From CAZHGD01 sp964531735 (GTDB lineage: Bacteria > Armatimonadota > UBA10988), in contig CAZHGD010000040.1 in NCBI GenBank assembly GCA_964531735.1, positions 1 to 49,556 of the forward strand: a DNA stretch of 49,556 nt, in the 5' to 3' direction. How positions within the stretch are numbered: position 1 is the first letter of the stretch; every line of letters starts with the position of its first letter. Under the pieces are notes generated by a model. That model searched no databases. It was not told where the DNA came from and saw only the letters and a program-made list of their open reading frames with translations. A program made the translations under genes and the position numbers. Below are positions 43,181 to 49,556 of the stretch, piece after piece.

Positions 43181-44251
43181 ATGGCAGCAAGCACCGGCCG
43201 CGTGATCCGCGTCGGCATCATCGGACAAGGCCGCAGTGGCAAGAACATCCACTGCGCGCACCTGGTCAACGACCCGCGGTACCAGATCACCGCCATCTGC
43301 GACCCGATCGAAGAGCGGCGGCAAGTGGCCACCGCCGAGTACGGCTGCGACACCTACGCGGACTACCGCGAGATGCTGAAGCGCGACGACCTCGACCTGG
43401 TCGTCAACGCCAGCCTCAGCCACGATCACGCGCCGATCACGCTGGAAATCATCCGCAGTGGCCACAACGTGGTCTGCGAGAAGCCGCTGGCGCGCCGCGC
43501 GACCGAGGTCGACCAGCTCATCAAGGCGGCCCGCGACGCCGGCGTCGTCTTCACCATCTTCCAGCAGTCGCGCTATGCGCCGTATTTCCGCCAGGTGCGC
43601 CAGGTGATCGAGTCCGGCGTGCTCGGCCGCGTTGTGATGATCAAGATCGCGTTCAACGGCTTCGCGCGGCGCTGGGACTGGCAGACGCTGCAGGAGTACA
43701 ACGGCGGCAACCTGCTGAACACCGGACCGCACCCGATGGACCAGGCGCTGCAGTTGTTCGGGCCAGGCATGCCGCGGGTGACCTGCTTCATGGACCGCGC
43801 CAACACGTTCGGCGACGCCGAGGACTTCGTCAAGATCCTGCTGACCGGCGAGGGTCGGCCGATCATCGACCTGGAGATCTCCTCGTGTGACGCCTACTCG
43901 CTCTACACGTACCACGTGCACGGCACGCAGGGCGGCCTGACCGGCACGATGAACGAGCTGAAGTGGCGCTGGTTCGATCCGGCCGAGGCACCGGCCCAGC
44001 AGCTCATTCGCGAGCCGCTGCCGAAGCAGGCGTACTGCGGCGAGACGCTGAACTGGCACGAGGATTCCTGGCAGGTGCCGCCCACCAGTTCCGACCTGTT
44101 CAGTACCATCTCCGGCGCGTACTACACCGACCTGTACGCCACGCTGACCGAGGGCGCACCGTTGGCCATCCGGCCGGAGACCGTGCGACGCCAGATCGAG
44201 GTCATCGAGGAGTGCCACCGGCAGTGCCCGCTGACCCGGCTGGGCGAGTAA
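43181..44251 (+). CDS. Gfo/Idh/MocA-family oxidoreductase
   Basis: 356 residues from the ATG at 43181; GGAGG at 43167-43171 is 9 nt upstream, whereas an in-frame ATG at 43172 would be too close. Rossmann motif VGIIGQGRSGKN (11-22), the EKPLA motif (100-104) and a C-terminal beta-sheet domain with GPHPMDQ. The family oxidises sugars or inositols with NAD(P), often at C3. Last gene of the run. Its substrate is unknown, but with GH4 in the same run a 3-keto-sugar step is plausible. Confidence 0.9.
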   Translation: MAASTGRVIRVGIIGQGRSGKNIHCAHLVNDPRYQITAICDPIEERRQVATAEYGCDTYADYREMLKRDDLDLVVNASLSHDHAPITLEIIRSGHNVVCEKPLARRATEVDQLIKAARDAGVVFTIFQQSRYAPYFRQVRQVIESGVLGRVVMIKIAFNGFARRWDWQTLQEYNGGNLLNTGPHPMDQALQLFGPGMPRVTCFMDRANTFGDAEDFVKILLTGEGRPIIDLEISSCDAYSLYTYHVHGTQGGLTGTMNELKWRWFDPAEAPAQQLIREPLPKQAYCGETLNWHEDSWQVPPTSSDLFSTISGAYYTDLYATLTEGAPLAIRPETVRRQIEVIEECHRQCPLTRLGE

Positions 44252-44262
44252 CTCGCGCCAGG

Positions 44263-44298
44263 AGGCACCGGGCCGGTCGCTGCGCCGGCCCGGTGCCT
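44263..44298. terminator. 14-bp perfect hairpin overlapping the convergent Rrf2 stop
   Basis: AGGCACCGGGCCGG (44263-44276), an 8-base loop, then CCGGCCCGGTGCCT (44285-44298). It ends the oxidoreductase run and its right arm includes part of the Rrf2 stop codon. Confidence 0.7.
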
Positions 44299-44722
44299 AG
44301 ATCACCCAGTCACCGCCGGCCTGCCGACTGGACTGATAGTCGGCAACCATCTGCGCCAGCGTGATCTGCGCCAGATGGGCCCGTAACTGCTCGCGGGCGC
44401 CGGCCCACAGCGCGCGCACGACCCGCGGTCCGGGCTGGTGGCTCGGAGCCTCCTCGGGCTGCTCGAGCGGGCCCTCCACGGCCTCGACCACCTCGAGGGC
44501 CGTGATCTGCTCGGGCGGCCGCGCCAGTTGGTAGCCCCCACGGCTGCCGCGCGTGGCCATGATCAGGCCGGCGCTCTTCAGCGGCCGCGCCAACTGCTCC
44601 AGGTACTTCACCGGAATCGCCTGTCTGGCGGCGACCTCGTGAAGCTGCACGCGCCGGCGATCGTCCGTGGCCAGGTCGATCAGCGCCAGCAAGGCGTACT
44701 CCGAACGGCGCGACTGCTGCAC
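44297..44722 (-). CDS. Rrf2-family transcriptional regulator lacking cluster cysteines
   Basis: 141 residues from a GTG at 44722, beginning VQQSRRSEYALLAL; no nearer ATG fits. The winged helix has VAARQAIPVKYLEQLARPLKSAGL and GSRGGYQLARPPEQIT, as in IscR, CymR and NsrR. The loop that carries three cysteines in Fe-S members reads EGPLEQPEEAPSHQPGP here, and the whole protein has no cysteine. It cannot bind a cluster by cysteine, so it may be a CymR-like or other ligand sensor. It is convergent with the sugar cassette; a good promoter lies upstream. Confidence 0.85.
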   Translation of the reverse strand: MQQSRRSEYALLALIDLATDDRRRVQLHEVAARQAIPVKYLEQLARPLKSAGLIMATRGSRGGYQLARPPEQITALEVVEAVEGPLEQPEEAPSHQPGPRVVRALWAGAREQLRAHLAQITLAQMVADYQSSRQAGGDWVI

Positions 44723-44755
44723 GGTACCTGTGTTCTCCGACCAGTATAGTAGGTA

Positions 44756-44784
44756 TTTGTACCGTGCGAACGAGCGGTTGTCAA
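44756..44784 (-). promoter_or_regulatory. Promoter of the Rrf2 gene with consensus -35 box
   Basis: On the minus strand, TTGACA (44784-44779), 17 bases, TACAAA (44761-44756). Downstream, AT-rich sequence AAATACCTACTATACTGG (44759-44742) is unlike the surrounding GC-rich DNA and may be the autoregulatory operator. Confidence 0.58.
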
Positions 44785-44896
44785 TGCCGGCCCGGGCCGG
44801 CGGGTGCGCTTCCGGATGGCTGGGCGCTGCTGGGCGCACCACCGCGGCTCGCGACTCCCTCGCCGCGGCGCGCGTCTGCTAGTCAGCTCGGACGAC

Positions 44897-45028
44897 GAGC
44901 GGGAGGGCGAAGCTCCTGCTGAGCCGGCCGTACCCCCGCCGGCGAGCGGCAACGACCGCGCTACCAGGTCCCGCTCTGGTGGCGAACGGCGCCACGGCCG
45001 GCTCAGCAAGAGCTTCGCCCTCCCGCTC
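44897..45028. repeat. REPIN/MITE-like palindromic repeat
   Basis: Two 35-base arms (44897-44931 and 44994-45028) are inverted copies with 34 of 35 positions matching, separated by 62 bases. The arm contains GGGCGAAGCTCCTGCTGAGC, which in one frame reads EGEAPAEP. Elements with this core are, from general knowledge, widespread in planctomycete and some other genomes. No transposase is nearby, so it would be mobilised in trans or be a relic. Confidence 0.7.
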
Positions 45029-45349
45029 GCGGGCGTTGTTTGGCCGCCCTGGCGCCCTCATCGGCTGGCGCCGCCGAGAGCCGCATCCGGCTGGGACCCA
45101 CGGGCGAAGAGAACGTCGGCCAGGAGGTGGTGAGCGGCGAACCGCACGGCCCACTCGCCTGGAAGCACACCCGGGCCGGAGCGCGGTTTGACACCGAGGC
45201 CGGTCCATGCTACACCTCGGCGGGTCGGCTGGTCGGTCAGCGGGCCTCCGTACCGGTCCAGGCGCGCTTGGGGCGCGACAGCGGCACGGTCAGCGACACG
45301 CGGGCCGCTGCTGGCCGCCAGCCTGACCCGACTGGACAACACGGTCCCG

Positions 45350-47686
45350 ATGCATAGCCCGATCGACAAGTCATCGGCCACACGCGACGCCGCCGCTCTG
45401 CTGCTTCTCGCGCTGGTCGTCTCGCTGCCCATCGCCGCGGTGGTCTACGGTGGCCAGGCGCCGCTGCCCGACTATCTGCGGCACTTCGCGGCCTGGTCGG
45501 ACGGCGAGCCGGCGCACACGGCGTGGAACGCGCTCTGGTACGATGCCATCGGGCAGTACTGGCCTTGGCGGACGTTGCTCCATGACGGGCTGCGCCACAA
45601 CCAGGTGCCCTGGTGGAACCCGTACGCCTTCAGCGGCTATGCCTTTGCCGGCAACGGGCAGTCGGCGTTGCTCTATCCGCTCAACTGGCTGTTCTTCGGT
45701 CTGTTCAGCGTGGCCGGCGGCTTCCGGCTGACGGCGCTGTGCCATCTGTGGTTGTCGGCGGCAGGCGTCTACTGGCTGCTTCGCGAGTTGGGCGCGCGCC
45801 GGGCGGCGGCGCTGGTTGGTGGCACGGTGTTCGCGCTGTCCGGGTTCCAGATCACCTGGCTCATGTTGCCCACCTTGCTCAGCAGCGCCGCCTGGCTGGC
45901 CCCGGCGGCGGCGCTGGTCGAGCGGGCGCGCCGGACGCGCGGGCCGGCCTGTGGCGCGCTGGCCGGCTGCTGTGTCGGTCTCTCGGCGTTGGCGGGGCAT
46001 CCGCAGGTGTGGTACTACGTGGCGCTGACGGTGGCCGTGGTGGCCGTGGTGCGACTGTGGCGCGCGAGCCGGACCGCTCTGGTGGCCTGTGCCGCCGTGG
46101 CCGGCATGGTCAGTGCGGCTGCGCTGCTGCCGGTGTTCGAGCTGGCGCCGCGGAGCCACCGGCCGCCGGGCAAGTCGGTTGAGGCCCGCCTCGGCTTCGA
46201 CGGGCGCGCGATTCCGGCCACACGGCTGGTGACGCTGTTCCTGCCCGGCTTCTACGGGTCACCCGAGCGCGGCACGGTGTTCCTGGGCGGGCCTGCGGAG
46301 CGCGCCCTGCGCCAGGCGGCCGACGGCGCCTACTGGGGGCTCAACGCCCAGTCGGCCATCTCGCCGGGCGACTACACCGAGTTCAACGTGTTCGTTGGCC
46401 TGGTGCCGCTACTGCTCTGGCTGGTCGCTCTGGGCACCGGACCGACGGCCGCGCGGCTCTACGGTGGCCTGGCGTTGGCGGCGCTGTTGCTGGCCTTCGG
46501 GCTCTGGCCGAACCGCGTGCTGTACTGGATGCTGCCGGGCTACGCGGCCGGCGCGGGACCGTGCCGCCTGGCACTCATCTGGTGTTTCGGCGTCGCTGTT
46601 GCAGCCGGGCTGGGCTGTGACCGCGCTGGCCAGGCGCGCTCGGCGCGTGGGCGCGAAGGCTGGCTTGGGCCGGGTGTGGCCGCGGTCGGCGTGGTCGGAT
46701 CGGTGGTGACAACCCGTGCGGCTCTGGCCGTCGGCGGTCTCGGGCCATTGCTCGAGGTGACCCTCTTCCGGCACCTGCTGGCCGCCTCGGCGGCGCTGCT
46801 GCTGCTGGCGGTGGCCGCCGCGGCCTGGCGCCGGGCCCCGCAGTTCCTGCCACTGTTGGCGATGGCCGAACTGGTCTATTTCGGCTGGGCCTTCAACCCG
46901 AGCTGCCCGCCGCGGCTGCTGGACCCGCGCCCGCCGCAGGTGGCGGCCTTGGCCGACCGGTTGGCGGCCACGGGGACTCGCGCGCTGGCCCTGAACGACC
47001 CGCTGCGCTGGGGCTTCTACGCCGCTCCGGTCGGCTCGCCGGCGCCGCCCAACCTGCTCTCGGCGGCCGGTGTGCGTGATGCGGGCGGGTACGACTCGTT
47101 GTTGCCGGCGGCCACCAAGCAACGCTACTTCGTCGCCGCCGGCGAGCACCACCCGAGCCCGGCCATCAACGGCAACATGCTGCTGCTGGGTGGTGTGGAC
47201 CCGCGCCTGGCCGGCGGCGCGGCCGGTGTGCTGGTGACCGCCGGCGCGGCGGGCCTCGCCGTGCGGACAGCCGAGGCGGCTCCGCCGTCGCGCTGCTTGA
47301 TGGTGCCGGCCGATGGCGAGGAAGCCTACCTGCCGCCGTCGGCCTTCGTCGTCGATACGCCCAACCGGATCACACTCCGGGTGACCGGTGGCGCGCCGCT
47401 GCTGCGCGATGCGCCGGATCCCGGCTGGCGCTGTCTGGTTGGCGCGGAAGGCTCGACCGCCTTGCGGCGGGTGGCCTGGTCCGTGCGCGGTCCGCGGCGC
47501 GAGCCACGCGATCAGGGCCGCTTCGTGGCGACCGCCAGCGGCGCGAGTGACTCGGCGTTGCGGGTGCAGTGGGTGTTCGCGCCGACGGTGGTGCGGGTTG
47601 GGGTGTTCCTGCTGCTGCTGGGCTGTGCTATGGTATCAGCGTTGCTGGTCGCAGGGCGACCGGCGGGTGGTGGAACGGGCCGATGA
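45350..47686 (+). CDS. YfhO-like multi-spanning membrane protein
   Basis: 778 residues from the ATG at 45350; the site upstream is weak and the frame stays open to 45188. About 11-13 hydrophobic helices alternate with short loops through residue about 520. A first loop has LPDYLRHFAAWSD, then WPWRTLLHDGLRHNQVPWWNPYAFSGY and LYPLNWLFFG, a pattern of YfhO-type proteins related to GT-C glycosyltransferases. A soluble beta-rich part (about 540-745) and a final helix (VFLLLLGCAMVSALL) complete the layout. It may modify surface polymers from a lipid-linked sugar. Its stop overlaps the start of the pduS-like gene (ATGA). Confidence 0.78.
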   Translation: MHSPIDKSSATRDAAALLLLALVVSLPIAAVVYGGQAPLPDYLRHFAAWSDGEPAHTAWNALWYDAIGQYWPWRTLLHDGLRHNQVPWWNPYAFSGYAFAGNGQSALLYPLNWLFFGLFSVAGGFRLTALCHLWLSAAGVYWLLRELGARRAAALVGGTVFALSGFQITWLMLPTLLSSAAWLAPAAALVERARRTRGPACGALAGCCVGLSALAGHPQVWYYVALTVAVVAVVRLWRASRTALVACAAVAGMVSAAALLPVFELAPRSHRPPGKSVEARLGFDGRAIPATRLVTLFLPGFYGSPERGTVFLGGPAERALRQAADGAYWGLNAQSAISPGDYTEFNVFVGLVPLLLWLVALGTGPTAARLYGGLALAALLLAFGLWPNRVLYWMLPGYAAGAGPCRLALIWCFGVAVAAGLGCDRAGQARSARGREGWLGPGVAAVGVVGSVVTTRAALAVGGLGPLLEVTLFRHLLAASAALLLLAVAAAAWRRAPQFLPLLAMAELVYFGWAFNPSCPPRLLDPRPPQVAALADRLAATGTRALALNDPLRWGFYAAPVGSPAPPNLLSAAGVRDAGGYDSLLPAATKQRYFVAAGEHHPSPAINGNMLLLGGVDPRLAGGAAGVLVTAGAAGLAVRTAEAAPPSRCLMVPADGEEAYLPPSAFVVDTPNRITLRVTGGAPLLRDAPDPGWRCLVGAEGSTALRRVAWSVRGPRREPRDQGRFVATASGASDSALRVQWVFAPTVVRVGVFLLLLGCAMVSALLVAGRPAGGGTGR

Positions 47687-49008
47687 GTCAACTGCCGGAC
47701 TTGGCGCGTGCGGCCGGAGTGGTCGGTGCGGGTGGCGCGGGCTTTCCCACGCACGTCAAGGTGTCGCGGCCGGCCGAAGTGGTCGTTGCCAACGGCGCCG
47801 AGTGCGAGCCGCTGCTCTACAAGGACACGCTGCTGATGACCCGCGCGGCCGCGCGGGTGGTCGCCGGTCTGCGGGCCAGCATGGCCGCCGTCGGCGCGCC
47901 GCGGGCCGTGATCGGCATCAAGGCCAAGCGCGAGGACGCCATTGCCGCCCTGCGCGACGCACTGGCCGGCGCGCCCGACATCGAGCTGCTGCTCCTGGGC
48001 GACTACTATCCCAGTGGCGACGAGTACGAGTTGGTGCACTGCGCCACCGGCCGTCTCATTCCCGCTGGCGGCATCCCCCTCGACGTGGGCGCGGTGGTCC
48101 ACAACGTGGAGACGCTGGCCTGGCTGGCCGACGCCGTCGAAGGGCGCCCAGTGACCACCAAGCAGATGACGGTGACCGGCGCCGTGGCCACGCCGCGCAC
48201 GTTCGAAGTGCCGATTGGCACGCCGTTCTCCGCACTGCTCGAGTTCTGCGGCGGGGTGACCGTGCCCGAGCCGGTGGCGCTGGTCGGTGGCGTCATGATG
48301 GGCCGGTTGTGCGACGACTTCAGCCGGCCGGTGACGCGCGTGACTGGTGGCCTGATCGTGCTCGACCGCAGTCATCCGATGATGGCGCGCAAGCTCCGCG
48401 GGGCGCCGTTGCAGCGGCGCATCGGCAAGTCGGCGTGCGACCAGTGCAGCTACTGCACCGAGCTGTGCCCGCGGTACCTGCTGGGCTACGACGTGCAGCC
48501 GCACAAGGTCATGCGGAGCCTGGGCTTCGTGGCCAGCGGCGCGGAGATCTGGAGTCGCTGGGGCCTGCTCTGCTGTGGCTGCGGCATCTGCACGCTCTAC
48601 TCCTGTCCCGAGTCGCTCTTCCCGAAGGAGGCGTGCGATCAGGCGAAGGCCGATCTGCGCGCCGCCGGCGTGACCTGGAAGGGACGCGAAGGCGATTTGG
48701 CGCCGCACGCCATGCACGAGCACCGGCGGGTGCCGGTGAAGAAGCTGGTGTACCGGCTCGGTCTCCACGACTACGACCGGCCGGCGCCGTGGACCGATGA
48801 GCAGCCCTGCGCGGCGACTCTGGAGTACCTCGTCGACGCCCATGTCGGCACGCCGGCCGAGCCGGTGGTGCGCGAAGGCGACCAGGTCCGGTACGGGCAG
48901 TTGCTGGCCGAGATCCCCGCAGGAAAGCTCGGTGCGCGGGTACACAGCGCGGTGAACGGACGCGTCACGGCGGTCGGCCGCAGCATTGTGATCGAAAGGA
49001 CGGCCTGA
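47683..49008 (+). CDS. pduS: PduS-like RnfC-family protein of a bacterial microcompartment
   Basis: 441 residues, close to Salmonella PduS (about 450). Glycine-rich flavin/NADH loop GVVGAGGAGFPTH (12-24), NGAECEP (37-43), an SLBB-like part (about 155-210), a first 4Fe-4S motif CDQCSYCTELCP (C252, C255, C258, C262), a second cysteine group (C298, C300, C303, C308 in CCGCGICTLYSCP), and a C-terminal hybrid-motif domain. PduS moves electrons from NADH to cobalamin or another acceptor within microcompartments and partners with shell protein PduT, encoded next. Start overlaps the stop of the membrane gene (ATGA) and its stop overlaps the next start (TGATG). Confidence 0.9.
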   Translation: MSQLPDLARAAGVVGAGGAGFPTHVKVSRPAEVVVANGAECEPLLYKDTLLMTRAAARVVAGLRASMAAVGAPRAVIGIKAKREDAIAALRDALAGAPDIELLLLGDYYPSGDEYELVHCATGRLIPAGGIPLDVGAVVHNVETLAWLADAVEGRPVTTKQMTVTGAVATPRTFEVPIGTPFSALLEFCGGVTVPEPVALVGGVMMGRLCDDFSRPVTRVTGGLIVLDRSHPMMARKLRGAPLQRRIGKSACDQCSYCTELCPRYLLGYDVQPHKVMRSLGFVASGAEIWSRWGLLCCGCGICTLYSCPESLFPKEACDQAKADLRAAGVTWKGREGDLAPHAMHEHRRVPVKKLVYRLGLHDYDRPAPWTDEQPCAATLEYLVDAHVGTPAEPVVREGDQVRYGQLLAEIPAGKLGARVHSAVNGRVTAVGRSIVIERTA

Positions 49009-49556
49009 TGGACCGGGCGATTGGCATTTTGGAGCTGACGAGTGTCGCCAGCGGCTTCCAGTCGCTCGATGCCATGCTGAAGGCGGCGGCGGTCGAGGTC
49101 CTCTTGGCGCGGTCGATCTGCTCAGGCAAGTACCTGATCGTGGTCGGCGGTGACCTGTCGGCGATCAGTTCGGCGGTCGAGGTCGGCGCCGCGGCCGCGG
49201 GTGAAGCGGTCATCAACCAGGTCGTCGCCGGCCGCGTCCACGAGCAGGTGTTCACCGCGCTGGCCGGCGCCACGGTGCCGCATCTCGGCGCGGCCTTCGG
49301 CTGCATCGAGACCTTCTCGGTGACCACCGGCATCAAGGTCGCCGATGCGGCAGCGAAGGCCGCCGAGGTCGACCTGCTCGAGCTGCGGGCGGCGATGGCG
49401 CTGGGCGGCAAGTGCTTCGTCACACTCACCGGCGACGTGTCCGCCGTCACCACGGCGGTCGAAGCCGGCCAGGCCGTGGCCTCCGAGGACGGCTTGCTGG
49501 TCAACGCGGTGGTCATCACCGGTCCGCACCCGGACCTGCTGGCCGAGATCATCTAG
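49008..49556 (+). CDS. pduT: PduT-like trimeric tandem-BMC-domain shell protein
   Basis: 182 residues, complete (stop at 49554-49556), almost the length of Salmonella PduT (184). Two BMC folds: about 1-90 (AIGILELTSVASG, then GKYLIVVGGDLSAI) and about 96-180 (FGCIETFSVTTG, then GGKCFVTLTGDVSAV). C38 in SICSG sits where PduT has the cysteine that ligates a 4Fe-4S cluster at the trimer pore. It would form part of the protein shell and carry electrons across it together with the PduS-like protein. AAAGGA precedes the start, which overlaps the upstream stop. The locus presumably continues beyond the window. Confidence 0.92.
   Translation: MDRAIGILELTSVASGFQSLDAMLKAAAVEVLLARSICSGKYLIVVGGDLSAISSAVEVGAAAAGEAVINQVVAGRVHEQVFTALAGATVPHLGAAFGCIETFSVTTGIKVADAAAKAAEVDLLELRAAMALGGKCFVTLTGDVSAVTTAVEAGQAVASEDGLLVNAVVITGPHPDLLAEII

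Larger units (their letters stand above)
44723..45349. other. Gene-poor gap of about 630 bases
   Basis: Between the divergent Rrf2 and YfhO-like genes. It holds the Rrf2 promoter, a palindromic repeat (44897-45028), and about 320 bases to its right in which I see no coding sequence, tRNA or clear promoter for the YfhO-like gene. Open frames here only translate the repeat. Confidence 0.55.

Noticed and set aside
45029..45349. Possible small genes between the palindromic repeat and the YfhO-like gene
   Set aside because: Open frames on both strands lack ribosome-binding sites and domains, and several simply translate the repeat.

Overview
The window is about 49.6 kb of high-GC bacterial DNA, densely coded on both strands. 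I find 40 protein genes and no rRNA, tRNA, CRISPR array or transposase. Two genes encode DUF1559-type pseudopilins with the segment FPVFAKAREKAR after the N-terminal helix and an H-X9-DG motif near the C-terminus. From family knowledge, that wording is typical of Armatimonadota and differs from the usual planctomycete form. Together with the many secreted polysaccharide-degrading enzymes, this suggests an uncultured Armatimonadota-like heterotroph (an inference; no 16S gene is present).

Layout. 1-2148: a Ser/Thr kinase (cut by the window edge) with a DnaJ-C-like tail, divergent from an FHA plus class III cyclase-like protein. 2151-11149: secreted glycan enzymes (heparinase II/III-type lyase, DUF4838 protein, TIM-barrel glycosidase-like protein, FAD oxidoreductase with a golvesin-like domain). 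11379-13865: pseudopilin, Nudix hydrolase and the rpsF-ssb operon. 14060-20440: M30-like metallopeptidase lipoprotein, MoxR-type ATPase, glycerophosphodiesterase, RsbR-like STAS protein, TolB-like propeller and M29 aminopeptidase. 20520-29299: two tandem beta-helix (GH141-like) proteins, an Hcp-fold lipoprotein, a GH127 beta-L-arabinofuranosidase and a CE7 esterase. 29303-35006: housekeeping and unknown genes, a K+ channel and a Fur-family regulator. 35075-38384: a sugar isomerase-like TIM barrel and a single-chain fusion of phosphomannose isomerase and phosphomannomutase. 38577-44251: a second pseudopilin and a five-gene sugar-oxidation cassette (amidohydrolase, SDR, GH4, MBL hydrolase, Gfo/Idh/MocA). 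44297-49556: a cysteine-less Rrf2 regulator, a gene-poor gap with a palindromic repeat, a YfhO-like membrane protein, and two bacterial microcompartment (BMC) genes homologous to pduS and pduT.

How it fits together. The secreted lyases, beta-helix proteins, GH127 and CE7 could release acetylated, arabinose-, fucose- or uronate-containing sugars from plant or algal polysaccharide. The cytosolic cassette could then oxidise or isomerise them. PduS and PduT homologues form the electron-transfer module of a BMC; if the locus continues past the right edge, it may process an aldehyde such as lactaldehyde from deoxysugars. That metabolic link is inference only.

Regulatory signals are fairly consistent. 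Several genes are preceded by TTGAC-type -35 boxes 17-18 nt from a TA-rich -10 box, and many operons end in long perfect GC hairpins without a U-tract. The least conventional items are the ManA-ManB fusion, the Hcp-fold lipoprotein with no type VI genes nearby, the kinase with a DnaJ-C-like tail opposite a cyclase-like FHA protein, and the microcompartment genes coupled to a membrane-protein gene.
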